From Portulaca oleracea (Eukaryota; Streptophyta; Magnoliopsida; Caryophyllales; Portulacaceae): a stretch of DNA of 64,000 bases. This document shows, in pieces, positions 34,135-45,978 of the stretch (position 1 is its first letter; the number at the start of each line of letters is the position of its first letter). The notes under the pieces are model-generated. The model had not been told where the DNA came from. It searched no databases and saw only the letters and a program-made list of their open reading frames with translations. A program made the translations under genes and the position numbers. The DNA lies in the NCBI GenBank assembly GCA_029582165.1, contig CM055893.1, positions 20,336,679 to 20,400,678 on the forward strand, given 5' to 3'.

Positions 34135-36149
34135 GAGGTACCTTGTCCAGCTTAGGACATTAAACAAGCGCTTCTTGGGAGGCAACCCAAGCTTTTTCGA
34201 TTTTATTTTATTTTTTTTTTAGGATTTTCTAAAATTTTTCCTTATTTTTCCTCTTTTTATTTTTGATTCTCTAGATTTGTGTTTTCTTCCTTTGCTTCTC
34301 GGGTGATGTTTCGGATTGCGGACAATGCTCGGTTCAAGCATGGGGGGATTTGTGTAAACTTTTTGTGGATATATGTGTTTTGAGTCGTTTTTAACTTGTT
34401 TTGAGTCTTTTTCTTTTGTTTTGATTTTATTTTCTTTCATTTCTAGATTTTCTTGTAGTTTTTAATTTCTTGTTTTTGTAGGTTGTTTTCGTTTTCTTAT
34501 TTTCATTTATCTTTAGTCTTGTAAAAAGTCTTTGAAAATTGAAAAAAAAAATTGAAAAAAAATCAGAAAATTAAAAAAAAAAGACTGTTGATATAGGATT
34601 TGGCGAGATAGTTTTCTTTTGACTTGATTTGATCTTGTATAGCCCGTTTGTGAAAGACTGTGAATTGACATGAGTTGTGAAGCTAATTGTTGTGAGAATT
34701 GTGCTAGGATAGTAAGACTGATTGCCTTTGTTTCTATTGTAAGAGTGAGTTGTGCATATGCATATCTTTTTAAACTAGGTAATGATTGTTGAGCGCTACC
34801 CGTGAGTCCACATAAGCCTAAAAGAAAAGACTAATCATTTTTATTAGTCTAATTTCCATGAGTGACTCACCATTGTGGCATCCTCCTTCATTTGCTTTAC
34901 ATCTCCTTGAAATTGCTATGCGTTGTACATTGACAAGATGATAGAGGCATTAGGATTTGAACCCGCAAGCCTTGACCACCCTTTTACATCAGAATATCCT
35001 TAGTTAGCCCTTTCTTGCCTTGGCTTTTTCTTTTCTTGAACCCATATTATGAGCCTTGGCCGATTATATATTTCCTACCCTTAAGCCATTGCTTGAAATG
35101 TGTTGAGTATGAAGTTGGGTTGATTATGGTTATTTTGGTGGTTTGGTTTGTGATGGGGATTGGTTTGAGTTGTATATATTGATTGATTCCCCAAATTATG
35201 TACATTGAAGTGGTTGGGTAGAGTTGGAACTTGCCTAGTGAGTTGTATATAAGTGTGAGTTTGTTTGTTTATGTGTATGTTTCATTCAAGAAGAAAGAAA
35301 GGAAAAAAGAAAAAAATCAGAAGAAAAAAACTGAAAAAAAAGCGAAAAAGAAAAAAATCGGAGAATTCCGGAAAAAAGAAGAAAAAGAGAATAAAGTGTT
35401 TTACATTGTGTTTCTTTTGTTTTGAGGCAAGTTTCCAATTGTTTGTGGGGTTGAATTGGATTGATTTTAAGTGGTGAGAGTGTATGTATGTCGAATTGGT
35501 GCGAAATAATTTCAACCTTTGGCTTTTAGCTCCACAATTCCCAAATATTTTCCACTCCTTACCCTTAACCCTAGCCCCGTTACAACCCTTGAAAGTCCTC
35601 TTGATTGTCCTTGTTGCTTTACAAATTGCGGTGGAGAGTTGAGATTCTTAGCAAGTACGTGGTTGGTTGTGACTTTGGTTTGAGTGTTTGAACGAACTTT
35701 CAATGATTTTTATATTTGAACACATGAGAGGAGTGTTTCCACATTCCCAGAAAGTGAGTTTGCTCTTCATTCATACCTAGTTTCATGCTTAACATGTGCC
35801 TTCTTATCTCATTCAGTGATTAAGGGTGATTGGTTGAACTTGATGAGTACCATTCTTGAATAATTTGTCTTCATTTACTTATGTAAATTGGCTTCTTCTT
35901 CACTCTTGGGTTGTACTTTAGATTAGATTGGGTTGATTGAATGTTCTATCATTGTCATCCTGCAGATTTATAATTAAATAAAAATTTTCGTTTTCGTTAA
36001 TTTTTACTTTTGAGTCTTTTTACTTTTGCTTTGAGTTCTTTGAGTCTTTTTGTCCCGTTTTCTTTTATTTTCTTTTATTTTCTTTCTTTGCTTTTTCTTT
36101 TGAGTTTGGACTTGCTTAGGGACAAGCAAGGACTAAGCATGGGGGATTT
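34135..36149 (+). other. Post-coding region: hairpin, internal and terminal polypurine tracts
   Basis: 34174-34191 is the CTTGGG-aggcaa-CCCAAG hairpin shared with 7057-7074. CAAGCATGGGGGGATT at 34335-34350 is an internal polypurine-like tract. Then follows an AT-rich UTR with no supported gene; ORFs at 35231-35515 are low-complexity Lys runs. CTTGCTT-agggac-AAGCAAG (36111-36130) precedes the terminal tract AAGCATGGGGGATT (36136-36149) at the LTR. Confidence 0.8.
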
Positions 36150-37583
36150 TGATAAGTGCTTCTTGTATATATGAGAACTTGGTTGTTTTGATGAGAATTT
36201 GGGGAATATTTGATTTGATTATGTTATTTTATACCCGAATTTCCCATATTACAATTGGTTTGGAGTTTGGTGAGTTTTGTAGGGAATTTGTGAAGAATCG
36301 ATGTAAACCGAGCCCAAAAAGCAAGTGTAGATCCAAGTTATGAGCTTAAAGGACCAAGAAGTGAGATGTTGGATCACCCAAGGCCCAAACAATGGCCCAA
36401 AGTACTCCTAGGCACGAAAAAAGGCGGTGCACGGGTGGTGTCTGATGCGCAGGTAGTGCCTATGACGAGCGTGAAGAATTGTGTGCAGTGAAGCGACACG
36501 GGTAGTGCCTAGGGGGGCACGGTCCGTGTCACTATGAGCACGGTCCCTGTCACCCCTGGCACGGTCCGTGCCTCTCCTGTCTTTTCATTTTCGGCGGTTT
36601 TGAGTTGATATTTGCCTATATTATGCTTATTTCCGGCGGAGTTTAGGGAGAATCATCCACCATCATCCATTTCATGCCCTAATCATTTCATTCATCATCC
36701 ATATTCCATTCCATCATTGAAGATTGAGAGAAGATTGAAGATCGAAGAGCAACTCGAACATACTTTGAAGTGGAGGAGCAAAAGTCCTCCATTGTTGATT
36801 CCTAGCAAGTTTGTTCTTCACTTGGGTTTATTTCTCAATCTCTCATAGATTTTCATATGCTTTCTAGAATAGATTTCAATTGCTTTGTAGTTTCAAACAT
36901 GAATAGTGAGTAGTTCTTTTTAGTTTAGGGGATGAACCTTTGAAGTTGCTTGATGAATTGACTTTGTTGGATTGAATTATCATGAATTTAGTTTGTTTCA
37001 ATCTATTTGGTCTTTGAATTGAATTGTTATTGCTTTTGCTTGATCACCAATTGCATGTTAATAGGTAGTTGAATGAAGTACCGAAAGGAGAAGTTTGATT
37101 ACCCGAAAACCTAGATTGAACTAGTTAAAATTATCTAGATATAGAAGTTTTAACTAGGGTTCTTGAGATAATTTGATCTTTAACCTTGACTAAATCGAAA
37201 TAACCACGAAAGTAGGTGCTTGGTTAGTCTTGGCAATTCGCTCTAGTGACAAAATCTCATTGCGAAGTATTCTATGCGATTATCGAACCTTGATTGTGCA
37301 AATTAATGAAATGAGAATTCAATCCACATCGTTGATTCGTTATTTGACTTAGGTTTCATCCCCTGAACGCCTTTTTACCTTGATTAAATCAGAAAAGTTC
37401 GTGTGAATATTCGTTTGTTTAGACCTTGATTGTGATTAGAGTTAGATTTAGTTGATTCAAAACAAAAACCGGATCGACTTAGCGATCAATTAGGAGGCTA
37501 GTTCAGTGCATTGAAAAGAAAAGTCCCTGTGGGAACGACCTTGATTTATGCTACAATTTCACCCGTGCACTTGCGGCTTATCA
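36150..37583 (+). repeat. 3' LTR of gag-protease element
   Basis: 1434 bp, begins TGATAAGTGC directly after the polypurine tract and ends GGCTTATCA followed by CTGTT. Contains 93 bp (37111-37203) absent from the 5' LTR and short losses within the dyad-word cluster near 36425-36470. Confidence 0.92.
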
Positions 37584-37767
37584 CTGTTCCATTGAAATAA
37601 AGGAGGTTATTCATTACTTACTTATTGTCCTTTGTTTCTAAGTTATTTTGAATTATCAAGTTGAATCTTAATCTAAAACAGATTAAGACCTAACGTCCTT
37701 TACTGAGTGCCTTTATTGTGCAGAAAATTTCATAACCCTATTCATCCCTCCCCTAGGGTTCTTTCAT

Positions 37768-38282
37768 TACCTACAAGTAAATGGAGCCAAAGCAGTAGAA
37801 AATGATCCAAATATTTACCCCAATGATATGAGAGTAACCCTTTCCTTGAAGTTGAGCTTTGTTTCTTCCATTTTGCTCATGTCAACACATTCAACATCTT
37901 TGTTCTTGCTGCTAAAAACCTAGTAGGAAATCCATGTAATTCTCTACTTTCTCCTCTCAGTAGAAATCTTGCAAGTTACATCTTGGGCCATTTCCTATTA
38001 GTGATATACAGGACTCTAGGTAAGAATTACCTCATATTAATTGTCATATATTTGATCGAAAATTCTATAAAGAAATTTGATAAATCAAAAAGTACTAATA
38101 CAAAGGTTCGGTAGCATTCAGTCATGCTATATTCGGAAGCCATTGACAACCTTTAACTGTCCATAATTAGAGAAAGCAAATAAGATTACACTGCAATGTT
38201 TTATCTTCCAAGACAATAATTCAAAGCTAACAAAGGTTACCTAGCAGGCTAATAGTGACCCTTTTTGCAAATAGGAAGCAAA

Positions 38283-38313
<31 letters not shown>

Positions 38314-40050
38314 CTCAACAACTCAAGAAGCTAAAGAAACAAATAAACTACAACATAAACTATGATCAATACCATCAAATAACCCAACTACACCAAGGCA
38401 AGGAAATTTTGATGAGGGGCTGCATCATTTTGCTTACTTTTCAAAGCACTTGTTTTATTAGTTTTGAACAACTTTTACTTAGCTATTTTTAATGTTTTTC
38501 CTGTTGTAGTAGTTCTTCCATTATGCAGAAAACGAAACCCCACCACTCAGTGTGTCTGTTTCTCCTGTTCAAACGTTGCTGACGTATACATAATGCTATT
38601 CATGTGGTCAGGCTTGCATTATATAGGCACCTAACATGATTGCACCTTTCACCTCTTTTACAGTCCTTCTAATGAAAATGTTATTTGAATTCTTTTCCAC
38701 AATACTTTGAATATTATAATTGTTCCAGGCAAGCTTAAGCTCTCAATATATCTGATGCATGCAAATAGGTGATCACTAAACTTTATATCTCTTTTCCTTC
38801 ACCTTTAACCCCCAAAGTACTTTAATAACATTATGGTATGTGTTCATGATTACTTTTTTTTTGGAAGGTACATGTATATGTTAGTCTAAACTCTAAGGTA
38901 ATTTTAAGACATAATATTATTCATGAACTTTAACGTAGAATATAAACTGGAACACCTGAACTTCTCATTGTACACAGTACAGCAGAAGGAATTCTTCAGA
39001 TTTGTTATTGGAGATGCTACTTCCCTCAGGTAGGAATATGATACAACTTAGAAAGCAAATAGAGACAAGACTTGTTGACGCAATGAAAAATCGGGAATGG
39101 ATACACAAAAGGACAAGTCACAGCCATTACATAGAATGTGAAAACATGAAACTTGAGTTGGGACTATTGTCCATCTTTAGATATTGGGAACTTGGGTGAA
39201 AATGTGAAATGTTATAGCTGCCCACAAATCCAAGACAATTTTTTCAGCCACTTGTTAACAGAACAAATTATACACGACTGGCCAAATTAACATAAACCGA
39301 GATCATAACAAAATGGGAACAAACAGAAGTAATCAACATATCAAATAGAGTGGACTTTGATAGACTTAACAAATTTGAAAGTTGTAATTTTTCCGTTGAA
39401 GACCAATTGTGATTGGAAGAAAACGTATGAAAGAATTGAGAAAATGTAAAGGGGTTGTAAAAGAAAAAAGAATGGATGTGGATCGGGACATCGGGACACT
39501 GGAAGCATATGAAATTGAATCGAAGACCAGTTTGCTAAAAAATGAAAGAAAGCGTATGGAAGCAATTGTAGAAGACAACCGCTTTTGCCTAGGAATTGAA
39601 TTCAGAAACCAAAAAGAATCGAATTCAGAAACCGAAAAGAAAGAATATCTACAATCGAACATCGTGACACTGGAAGCCGCTTTTGCCGAGGTAAATTCAA
39701 TCTTTCATACACCAGACAAACACTACTGACCAGAATCTACAAACCCTGCTAAAAGTGTAGCAAACCCAGATGAAATTAACGGATTTTACCCAACAGTAGC
39801 ACTCAATAAAATTTTCAAACAAACCCGTTAAAACTACAACAAACCCCGTTGAAATTAGAGTTTGCTATGCATTTTAACCAACATTCACCTCTTGCCTCTT
39901 GTCTCTCCATAAGAAAAACTTTTCCAGAAACTCAACTTTTAGAGAGAAAGAGAGATCTGAACCTGAAAAATCCTTGAGTTTGTTGTAGGGTTTTACCTTT
40001 GTGAAATCCAAAACAGTATTGTGGGATGGTGGAGGAAGAAATGGTTTCAC

Positions 40051-40101
<51 letters not shown>

Positions 40102-42824
40102 AAGTGGAGGAAGCCAGGTTGGGGAGGTGGAGAAACCCTAAAAGAACTCAATTACAGACATACCCCTGCATAGTTGGTTGAATGACGAGCATGCCCTTTT
40201 CACTGTAGATTGCTACAGTAGGTCAGGGAGGCAACGATTTCCACATTTATAAGGGTATAAATTTTTGGTAGATATGATATTTTGGCAGATTGAATACTTA
40301 ATCTTAATGAATATAAGTCATAGGATCTTATCAGACAATAGTTACAAAAGGTTGATTTCAAAAATGGAATAAATGAAAAGTCAACAGCATGAGAAAAGGA
40401 CAGAATTGGGTTCATCATTTCAGATCTATATATTATTGTTTCATATGAAATTAAAATATTATAAAACATTGAACACGTAGTATAAATGTAGTACTAAAGA
40501 CTAAGATTTCTTCGATCAGTAAACGAAGCTTGGTAAGACCGAAGTGCACAACAAACAACCACCGTTTAACGAGTGTTTAATTTAATGTTAGGTTAAGCAC
40601 CGTCCTAGGCACGGCATAGAATATCTGCCCCCTGCCCACTCCTTAGACCTTAATTACCTTGATTTGCTCATCTTTCAAGTTTTCCCTTGTCAATCTTCCA
40701 AGCAACTACAGCTTTAACATAACCTACTATTGTTTTCCTAACCTCTTACGTAACCAAAACCAAAAAAAAAAAAAAGGAAAAAGTGAAAAGAAAAGAAAAG
40801 AAACGGAGAAAATTACAAGCTAGCTAGGATTTCCAGGTTAATTGTGTGAGAGTAACATGACTGTGATTTCAGCTTGGACTTGGTTGTGTGTTGGTGAAGA
40901 TGCTTTTTCCTTGCGTCTTTGGCCTCCTAGGCATGCACATTGCACTAATTCCTTCCTCCTCTTTGGCCCCCGTTTTCAAATGGAAGCTCCTGTAGTTTAA
41001 TAATTTAAACTAATTTAATCAATCACCATAACACAATATTACATACGAATAATTTAAAACTATACACATATGAAAATAACCCACAAGAAAGCAAAATAGA
41101 ACAGCCAGGGTTGGGGGTACATAAGCACTCAATGATCCACACATTGAGATTAATTAAGTCATTTAGCTTTGGTGCATGCCCATTTTGTGAGAATACACTA
41201 ATCGTACGTATTTGGTTGTAAAAGGGAATTGAAATTCGGAATACATAGAGCTAACTATAGTTTAGTTGTAATTAAACTAAATAATCAAATTTAGATTGAA
41301 TGCAAGCATTGTAGGCATGATTTAATTGAATATAAAAGAGAATGAGGAAGCATGAGATATGCAGATACGATCATTTTGGGGGGTGAATATCCATGTGAAT
41401 ACAATGTGTAAGAGAAACATTGGAACAACCCCGTACTTAATTACATGTCTCCATGCATTCACATAGAGGACAGATTTAGACCAGCATTGCATGTGATGTG
41501 AGTAGCTTCCCCCGACATTAACTCTCTAATTCCTTTCTCCTTGGTACCCCAGGGCGGGCCCCTTCTCTTTATTTCATAAAGAGGTGAAACTCATTTTAGT
41601 CATGTACCTCCATCATCTAATGATACATTTAGTAGTTTCTTGAGAAATACTTTTCTAAAAAAAAACTTTTCTGAAAACGATTTTCCCTAAGCTCCTGAGA
41701 ACTTTTCCTAAGGTTATTCCGTCAATTCTACAGCTGTAACACTTATATATTTTCTTTAATAATTATATATATTTTTAATAATTCTACCACGGTAATAATT
41801 AATAAATATAACTACCTAGTGGCTAAATAGACACTATATCTTTTGTGTCAAAGTCAATCAATATAGATGAAATGTCATATCATATCACATGCATGGGGTA
41901 TATATGGGTAAAATAGCAGATCCTCGATCGACTAATATTATTCCGTCAATTCTACAACTGTTGTTTATTTAGGGCAATAAATTATTTTTTATGAAAAATG
42001 GTTTTTTAAGGAAAATAGTTTTTCATGTCAAATTTTCCTTATTTGGTAGGAGGCAAATTATTTTTCTGAAAATGACTATATATGTCGATATAAGTAACTA
42101 TATATGTTACAAATGAAAATATTTGGAGCTCAAATTTCATATTTGAGCTTTTTTAAATCATTTCTATTGTATTGTAAAGTTTCGTGACAAACTGAGAAAA
42201 TTGAATTTTGCTCTTAAGTTTCAGTCATATTTAACCGCAAAAAAAAATGTCGACAAAAGTTGTGATTTATATTACAAATGAAAATATTTGAAGCTCAAAA
42301 TTTATATTTGAGCTTTTCTTAGTCCACACTATCAAATCATAGAGTTTCGATTCAAACAGTTCATTTTGAATTTTTAAAAGTTTCAATTAGTTTTAGTGGC
42401 AAAAACTTCTGATTTGGTATATATCGTGATAAATGTTATCAAATAAAAATATTTTGAGCTAAAAATTTATATTTGAGGTTTTTTTAATCAATTCTATCGT
42501 GTTATAAAATTTCGAGCAAAACCGTTAATATTAAATTTCGACCACAAATTTCAGTTAGAGTTAGTAGTGAAAATCGATCCAACAATCAATGGTGGAAAAT
42601 GATTTTTCTAGGTTGAACAAAGGAAGTCAATTTCCTTCCTTTAAAGGAAAATGATTTTCTTTGGAAATAATTTTCTAAACTTTTTCTGTACCAAACACTA
42701 AAAAATTGGGAAAACATTACCAAACGTACTTTTAGTTAAAATTATTTCATTTAGTTGCTCTAATAGTGATCGATGTGTGACCACATACAGAATTAAAAAC
42801 TTGGGAGGTGTGTCTCCTGATTAA
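37768..42824. other. Host intergenic DNA, no supported gene
   Basis: AT-rich, unique-looking sequence. A plus ORF at 39409-39729 (106 codons, charged, EKKE-rich) and a minus ORF at 39874-40065 have no family I recognise. 40050-40097 is a compound CA/GA microsatellite. A stretch 41960-42720 has inverted GGAAAAT/ATTTTCC-rich ends (AAATTATTTTTTATGAAAAA; GGAAAATGATTTTCTTTGG) and may be a decayed MITE, but I cannot fix its borders. Confidence 0.5.
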
Positions 42825-43085
42825 GGCCCCATATTTTTAAGCGATAACTTGCGGTGTAGTACCGTACCACACCGCACTACTCAATATTTTACCATACTCC
42901 ATCATACTTTACCATAATTATTACCAAAATATCCCATTACTTTTCTCTCTTCTCACTTTTCTCCTCTACTTTTCACATTCTTTCTCATCACCTACCCCAC
43001 CTACAATAACTCTCACCACAACTCACCACATTTCACTGCACTTTTTCAAATTCCACCGCACCGCACCGTATAAAAGAACGGAGCC
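42825..43085. mobile_element. Tourist-like (PIF/Harbinger) MITE
   Basis: 261 bp with termini GGCCCCATATTTTTA and, inverted, GGCTCCGTTCTTTTA, flanked by TAA on both sides (42822-42824, 43086-43088), the 3-bp target typical of this group. Subterminal GCGGTGTGGTACGG-like words (ACCGCACCGCACCG at the right end). No transposase. Confidence 0.72.
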
Positions 43086-43705
43086 TAAGCTGATCTAAAG
43101 TCTTGTTATCTAGAGCAATAAAATTAAATTAGGTAAAATAAAGTTGGTAAAAAAAATAAGAAAATTAAAAAAATAGCATTGGTTTAAATATTTTTAGGGA
43201 TTTGCTAAGGTAAAATAAAAAAAATAAAAAAATAGAATAAACCTAACTTACAATTCTAAACAAGAGGGCTCTAACCTGGCCTATATACAACTTCTATCAA
43301 AAGCATGTGAAACCTAATTGTCTATTCTATCAAAAACATTTGATCCTTTATCTCCCCCGCTAGGCATGCATCAGTGACAGTCTCCTCCGTGTAATATTCA
43401 TCAGTTGAACATCGCTACACATACATACAAACAAATTTTCGCAGACCAATTATCTAAGAATAGAGCCCTGATATTCAAGCTTTTCACACAGCAGTAACCC
43501 CCATAAGCATCCTTACACAACAACTGCAATATGGAATCTCACAAAACATGTACAGCAGAGCCAAGCCAGAGGCACAGTAACAAAATTATGCATAAAGTAA
43601 ACCTGTTCCCCCTATTCCCTTCTTAGTTTAATCATTGTCACTTTTTATGAATCGGGGAGTTGTGAAGAAAATGGTAACAGACGGAGACAAATATTATTAT
43701 GCTTA
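43086..43705. other. Downstream region of the SOSEKI gene
   Basis: No coding. It includes the probable 3' UTR of the minus-strand gene at 43706; an A/T-rich stretch (43110-43260) adjoins the MITE. No clear polyadenylation signal can be singled out. Confidence 0.5.
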
Positions 43706-45173
43706 TCAACAAACATTGCCCATGCTTTGACTATTGAGAGAATGAGGGAGTGTGTACCGGTCAGCATGGTAAGAAGATGAACGTTTGAGGTTGATGGCAG
43801 AAATGCTGTGGTCCTTGTTTATTGGCTCCATTAACAAGCTTCCACTGAAGTACTTGTTGTCTTCAATTGCCATCTTTGCAAACTTACTCCTTACATTCTT
43901 CTCGATCTCATCAATCACATGATCACCATGATTATCAATCAGCATAATCTCTCCTACTTTCCCTCCTACCCTGTTATGGTGTGAATGTGAATGTGATACC
44001 AGAGACATTCCATGGTCCTTCACTGCGGCTGCCCCACAGTCTCTAAATGAGAGGGAGCCGCACGAGATTAAAGATATTATAACTGAGGGTGCCTTCATTT
44101 TCCCAGCCGTCTGATTCTGATTCACCCTTTTCAATTCATGATTTTGATGGACGGTTTGGAGTGATGTTTTTGAAAATGCAAGGGTCAGTCTCCCATCTGC
44201 CTTGATCAATGATTCGAATGTCTCTGGGCTAGAATCCAACGGTGGAGGTGAAATCTCCTCCCTGCTCAGCACCACCTTTTCTATCTCCTCATTGTTCACT
44301 GTTTCATTCCCAGCATCTTCTGTTTCTTCCTTGATTGAGGCTGCCCTGCTTCTACGGGATAGTTTGTCTTGCGTCTGGGTGGACGCGTTGGACGACTCAC
44401 CCTTGTAAACATTGTACTCATTGAGGTTGATAGCCCCCCAAGACTGGTTTCTCCGGCGGTTTCTTCCCGCAAGCATAACGTCAGGTGTGTTCTTGGCGCT
44501 GCAAGACAACACTGTTTCGGTGTGTTTCGAAGACTCTTCCAGAATTTCAGAGCCCTTTAACACGTATTCTCCGCCGTGAACTGGGTGGATGGCATCGTCC
44601 TCCTCCAAGTCATGCCATACATATCCATTCTTGTACCTCCTAATTTGTAAATAATATATAATATCATGGAAAATACATCCGAAAGATAAACTTGAAAACA
44701 GGGATTAAATTTGTGAGTTCAAATATAGTAAAATTGAATTGAATTACCTTTTGGAGGACCAGGAGTACTGGGAGGCCATTGCTTTACCACGAAGGAGATT
44801 TAATCTGCCAATCACATCTGAAATCAAACCAGACAATTAAAAACCGACTACCATAGGCTTAAGCTTTGAGTAATAAAAAAAAGAAAAAAGAGGGGAAAAT
44901 ACCTCGAAGAAAGAGGACATGGGGGGAAGAGAGAGGGAGCTCCATGAAATGAGGGTGCTGAAGCTGCCCATTTCGGGAGAGATAGTAAACAACAGAGACA
45001 GTAACTCTTTTTGGGACATTCTCAGTAAAACTGGAATTGTTATGGGGTCTGGACCAGACTTTGGTGCGTTCAGGAATGATGGGATTTTCTCTGTCCTTCC
45101 ACTTTCTCTGTAGGTCACTCCTTCCCCTGCTTGATGATACCGCCATCTCCACTCCAGCATGAACTGGAGTCAT
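43706..45173 (-). CDS. SOSEKI-family polarity protein (DUF966), three exons
   Basis: SOSEKI proteins polymerise through an N-terminal DIX-like domain and mark cell edges in land plants. Predicted exons are 45173-44903, 44817-44748 and 44639-43706, with GT/AG borders, together 1275 nt (424 codons plus stop) in frame. Exon 1 carries the hallmark [20 protein letters not shown] and a segment normally followed by [14 protein letters not shown], which is supplied exactly by exon 2 with YSWSSKR. Exon 3 gives [20 protein letters not shown] and YVLKGSEI. Near the middle LISCGSLSF matches the conserved Cys-Gly-Ser patch linked with membrane association. The C-terminal half is Ser/Glu-rich and disordered. 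A downstream Met (45146) is an alternative start. No lesions are seen. The paralogue number cannot be assigned. Confidence 0.93.
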
Positions 45174-45240
45174 GGGTTTCAGTTAGTAATTTGTACCAGA
45201 CAATAAGAGGTTAAAGCTGTCTTTCTGAGCTGGGCAGGGA

Positions 45241-45248
45241 TTTTTATA
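45241..45248 (-). promoter_or_regulatory. TATA box of the SOSEKI gene
   Basis: Minus strand TATAAAAA lies about 70 bp upstream of the ATG at 45173, implying a short leader of roughly 40 nt. Confidence 0.6.
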
Positions 45249-45978
45249 CAAGGAGGAGGTCAATTGGAGAGTTCTCGATTAAATTGCCCGTCAACTTAGT
45301 AAACGAAAATGTTAAAATTGTCCTTTAAAAAATAATAAAATATCTTTTAACCGGTTAGTTTTTTTTTTTTTGATGGTTTAACCGGTTAGTTCTATCTAAA
45401 TTGTCTTTTATTTTGACAGTTTCAGGTGTTTCGTGTAGTTTTTTTGGAGGTTAATCATTTTTCACTCCTTAATTATGTTTGATCAATTTCAAAGGGGGTT
45501 TTTACCCCACTAACCCCCTTTATTTTATCATTTCCCTCCTTTAAAAAAAACAACCCCTTCTTCTTCCAACTTTCATTCCATCGGTCCCCAGCTAGTTCAT
45601 CTTCATCTCTGAAGTGGCGTTAATTCCGGCTCTGTTCTGAGTGCGAATTTCGGTGGCTGGTTCATCTTCCTTCTCATTGACTACTTAAGGAGAAAGCTAC
45701 AAGGTAAGTGGTAGGAATTTTCATTGAAACAGTAAAATTACGGTTTGTTTGCAACACACTTCCATTTGTGTTTTTATTAGTTGTTACATGTTGGATTTTA
45801 GTTAAAAATGATTTTTTGTGACTAATTATGTAAATTAGGGGTCTTCTAGGGTTTCTGTGTGGTTGGCATGATTTTGGGTTTAATGGGAGGGGGGTTTACT
45901 CTATTCGACATGTATGTCTAGCTTAATGATCAATGTGACAAATTTTTACTCTTTTTTGGTTTGTTTTAAGGTTTAATC
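45249..45978. other. Spacer between SOSEKI and MULE relic
   Basis: No gene supported. 45540-45978 probably belongs to the transposon's 5' region: CT-rich leader, then an intron-like stretch before the ATG at 45979. Terminal inverted repeats of the MULE were not found. Confidence 0.4.

Larger units (their letters stand above)
29984..37583 (+). mobile_element. Non-autonomous Athila relative (gag-protease only)
   Basis: LTRs 29984-31329 and 36150-37583 (TGATAAG...CTTATCA), exact 5-bp target duplication CTGTT, tRNA-Asp primer site, polypurine tract. The interior has gag and protease only: RT, RNase H, integrase and env-position ORF are missing, and the sequence passes straight from the protease ORF to the conserved post-pol hairpin. 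It is a 7.6-kb deletion derivative of an Athila-like element related to the one at 345-13936, sharing LTR ends, 3' UTR and hairpins. LTRs differ mainly by a 93-bp indel near 37111-37203. Confidence 0.93.
29238..37767 (+). repeat. SIRE-like 3' LTR, split by an Athila relative
   Basis: LTR starts TGAAGAAACCCC at 29238 after the polypurine tract and ends GGGTTCTTTCA at 37767. It is interrupted at CTGTT by the element 29984-37583. Without the insertion it is about 925 bp. Its last 110 bp are inverted-homologous to 28535-28643. Confidence 0.8.

Noticed and set aside
29968..36848. ORFs of 64-78 codons repeated at 29968/36149 and 30452/36612
   Set aside because: Identical because they lie in the two LTRs; no start context or conserved domain.
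28535..37767. Apparent 110-bp terminal inverted repeats of a giant DNA transposon or of one LTR
   Set aside because: The left copy is followed by an inverted iMet primer site and gag, and the right copy is the end of a 3' LTR with its own polypurine tract. They are two LTR ends in opposite orientation, not transposon termini.
39409..39729. 106-codon charged ORF
   Set aside because: Not assigned as a gene: no family recognised, poor surroundings, no clear promoter or splice partners.
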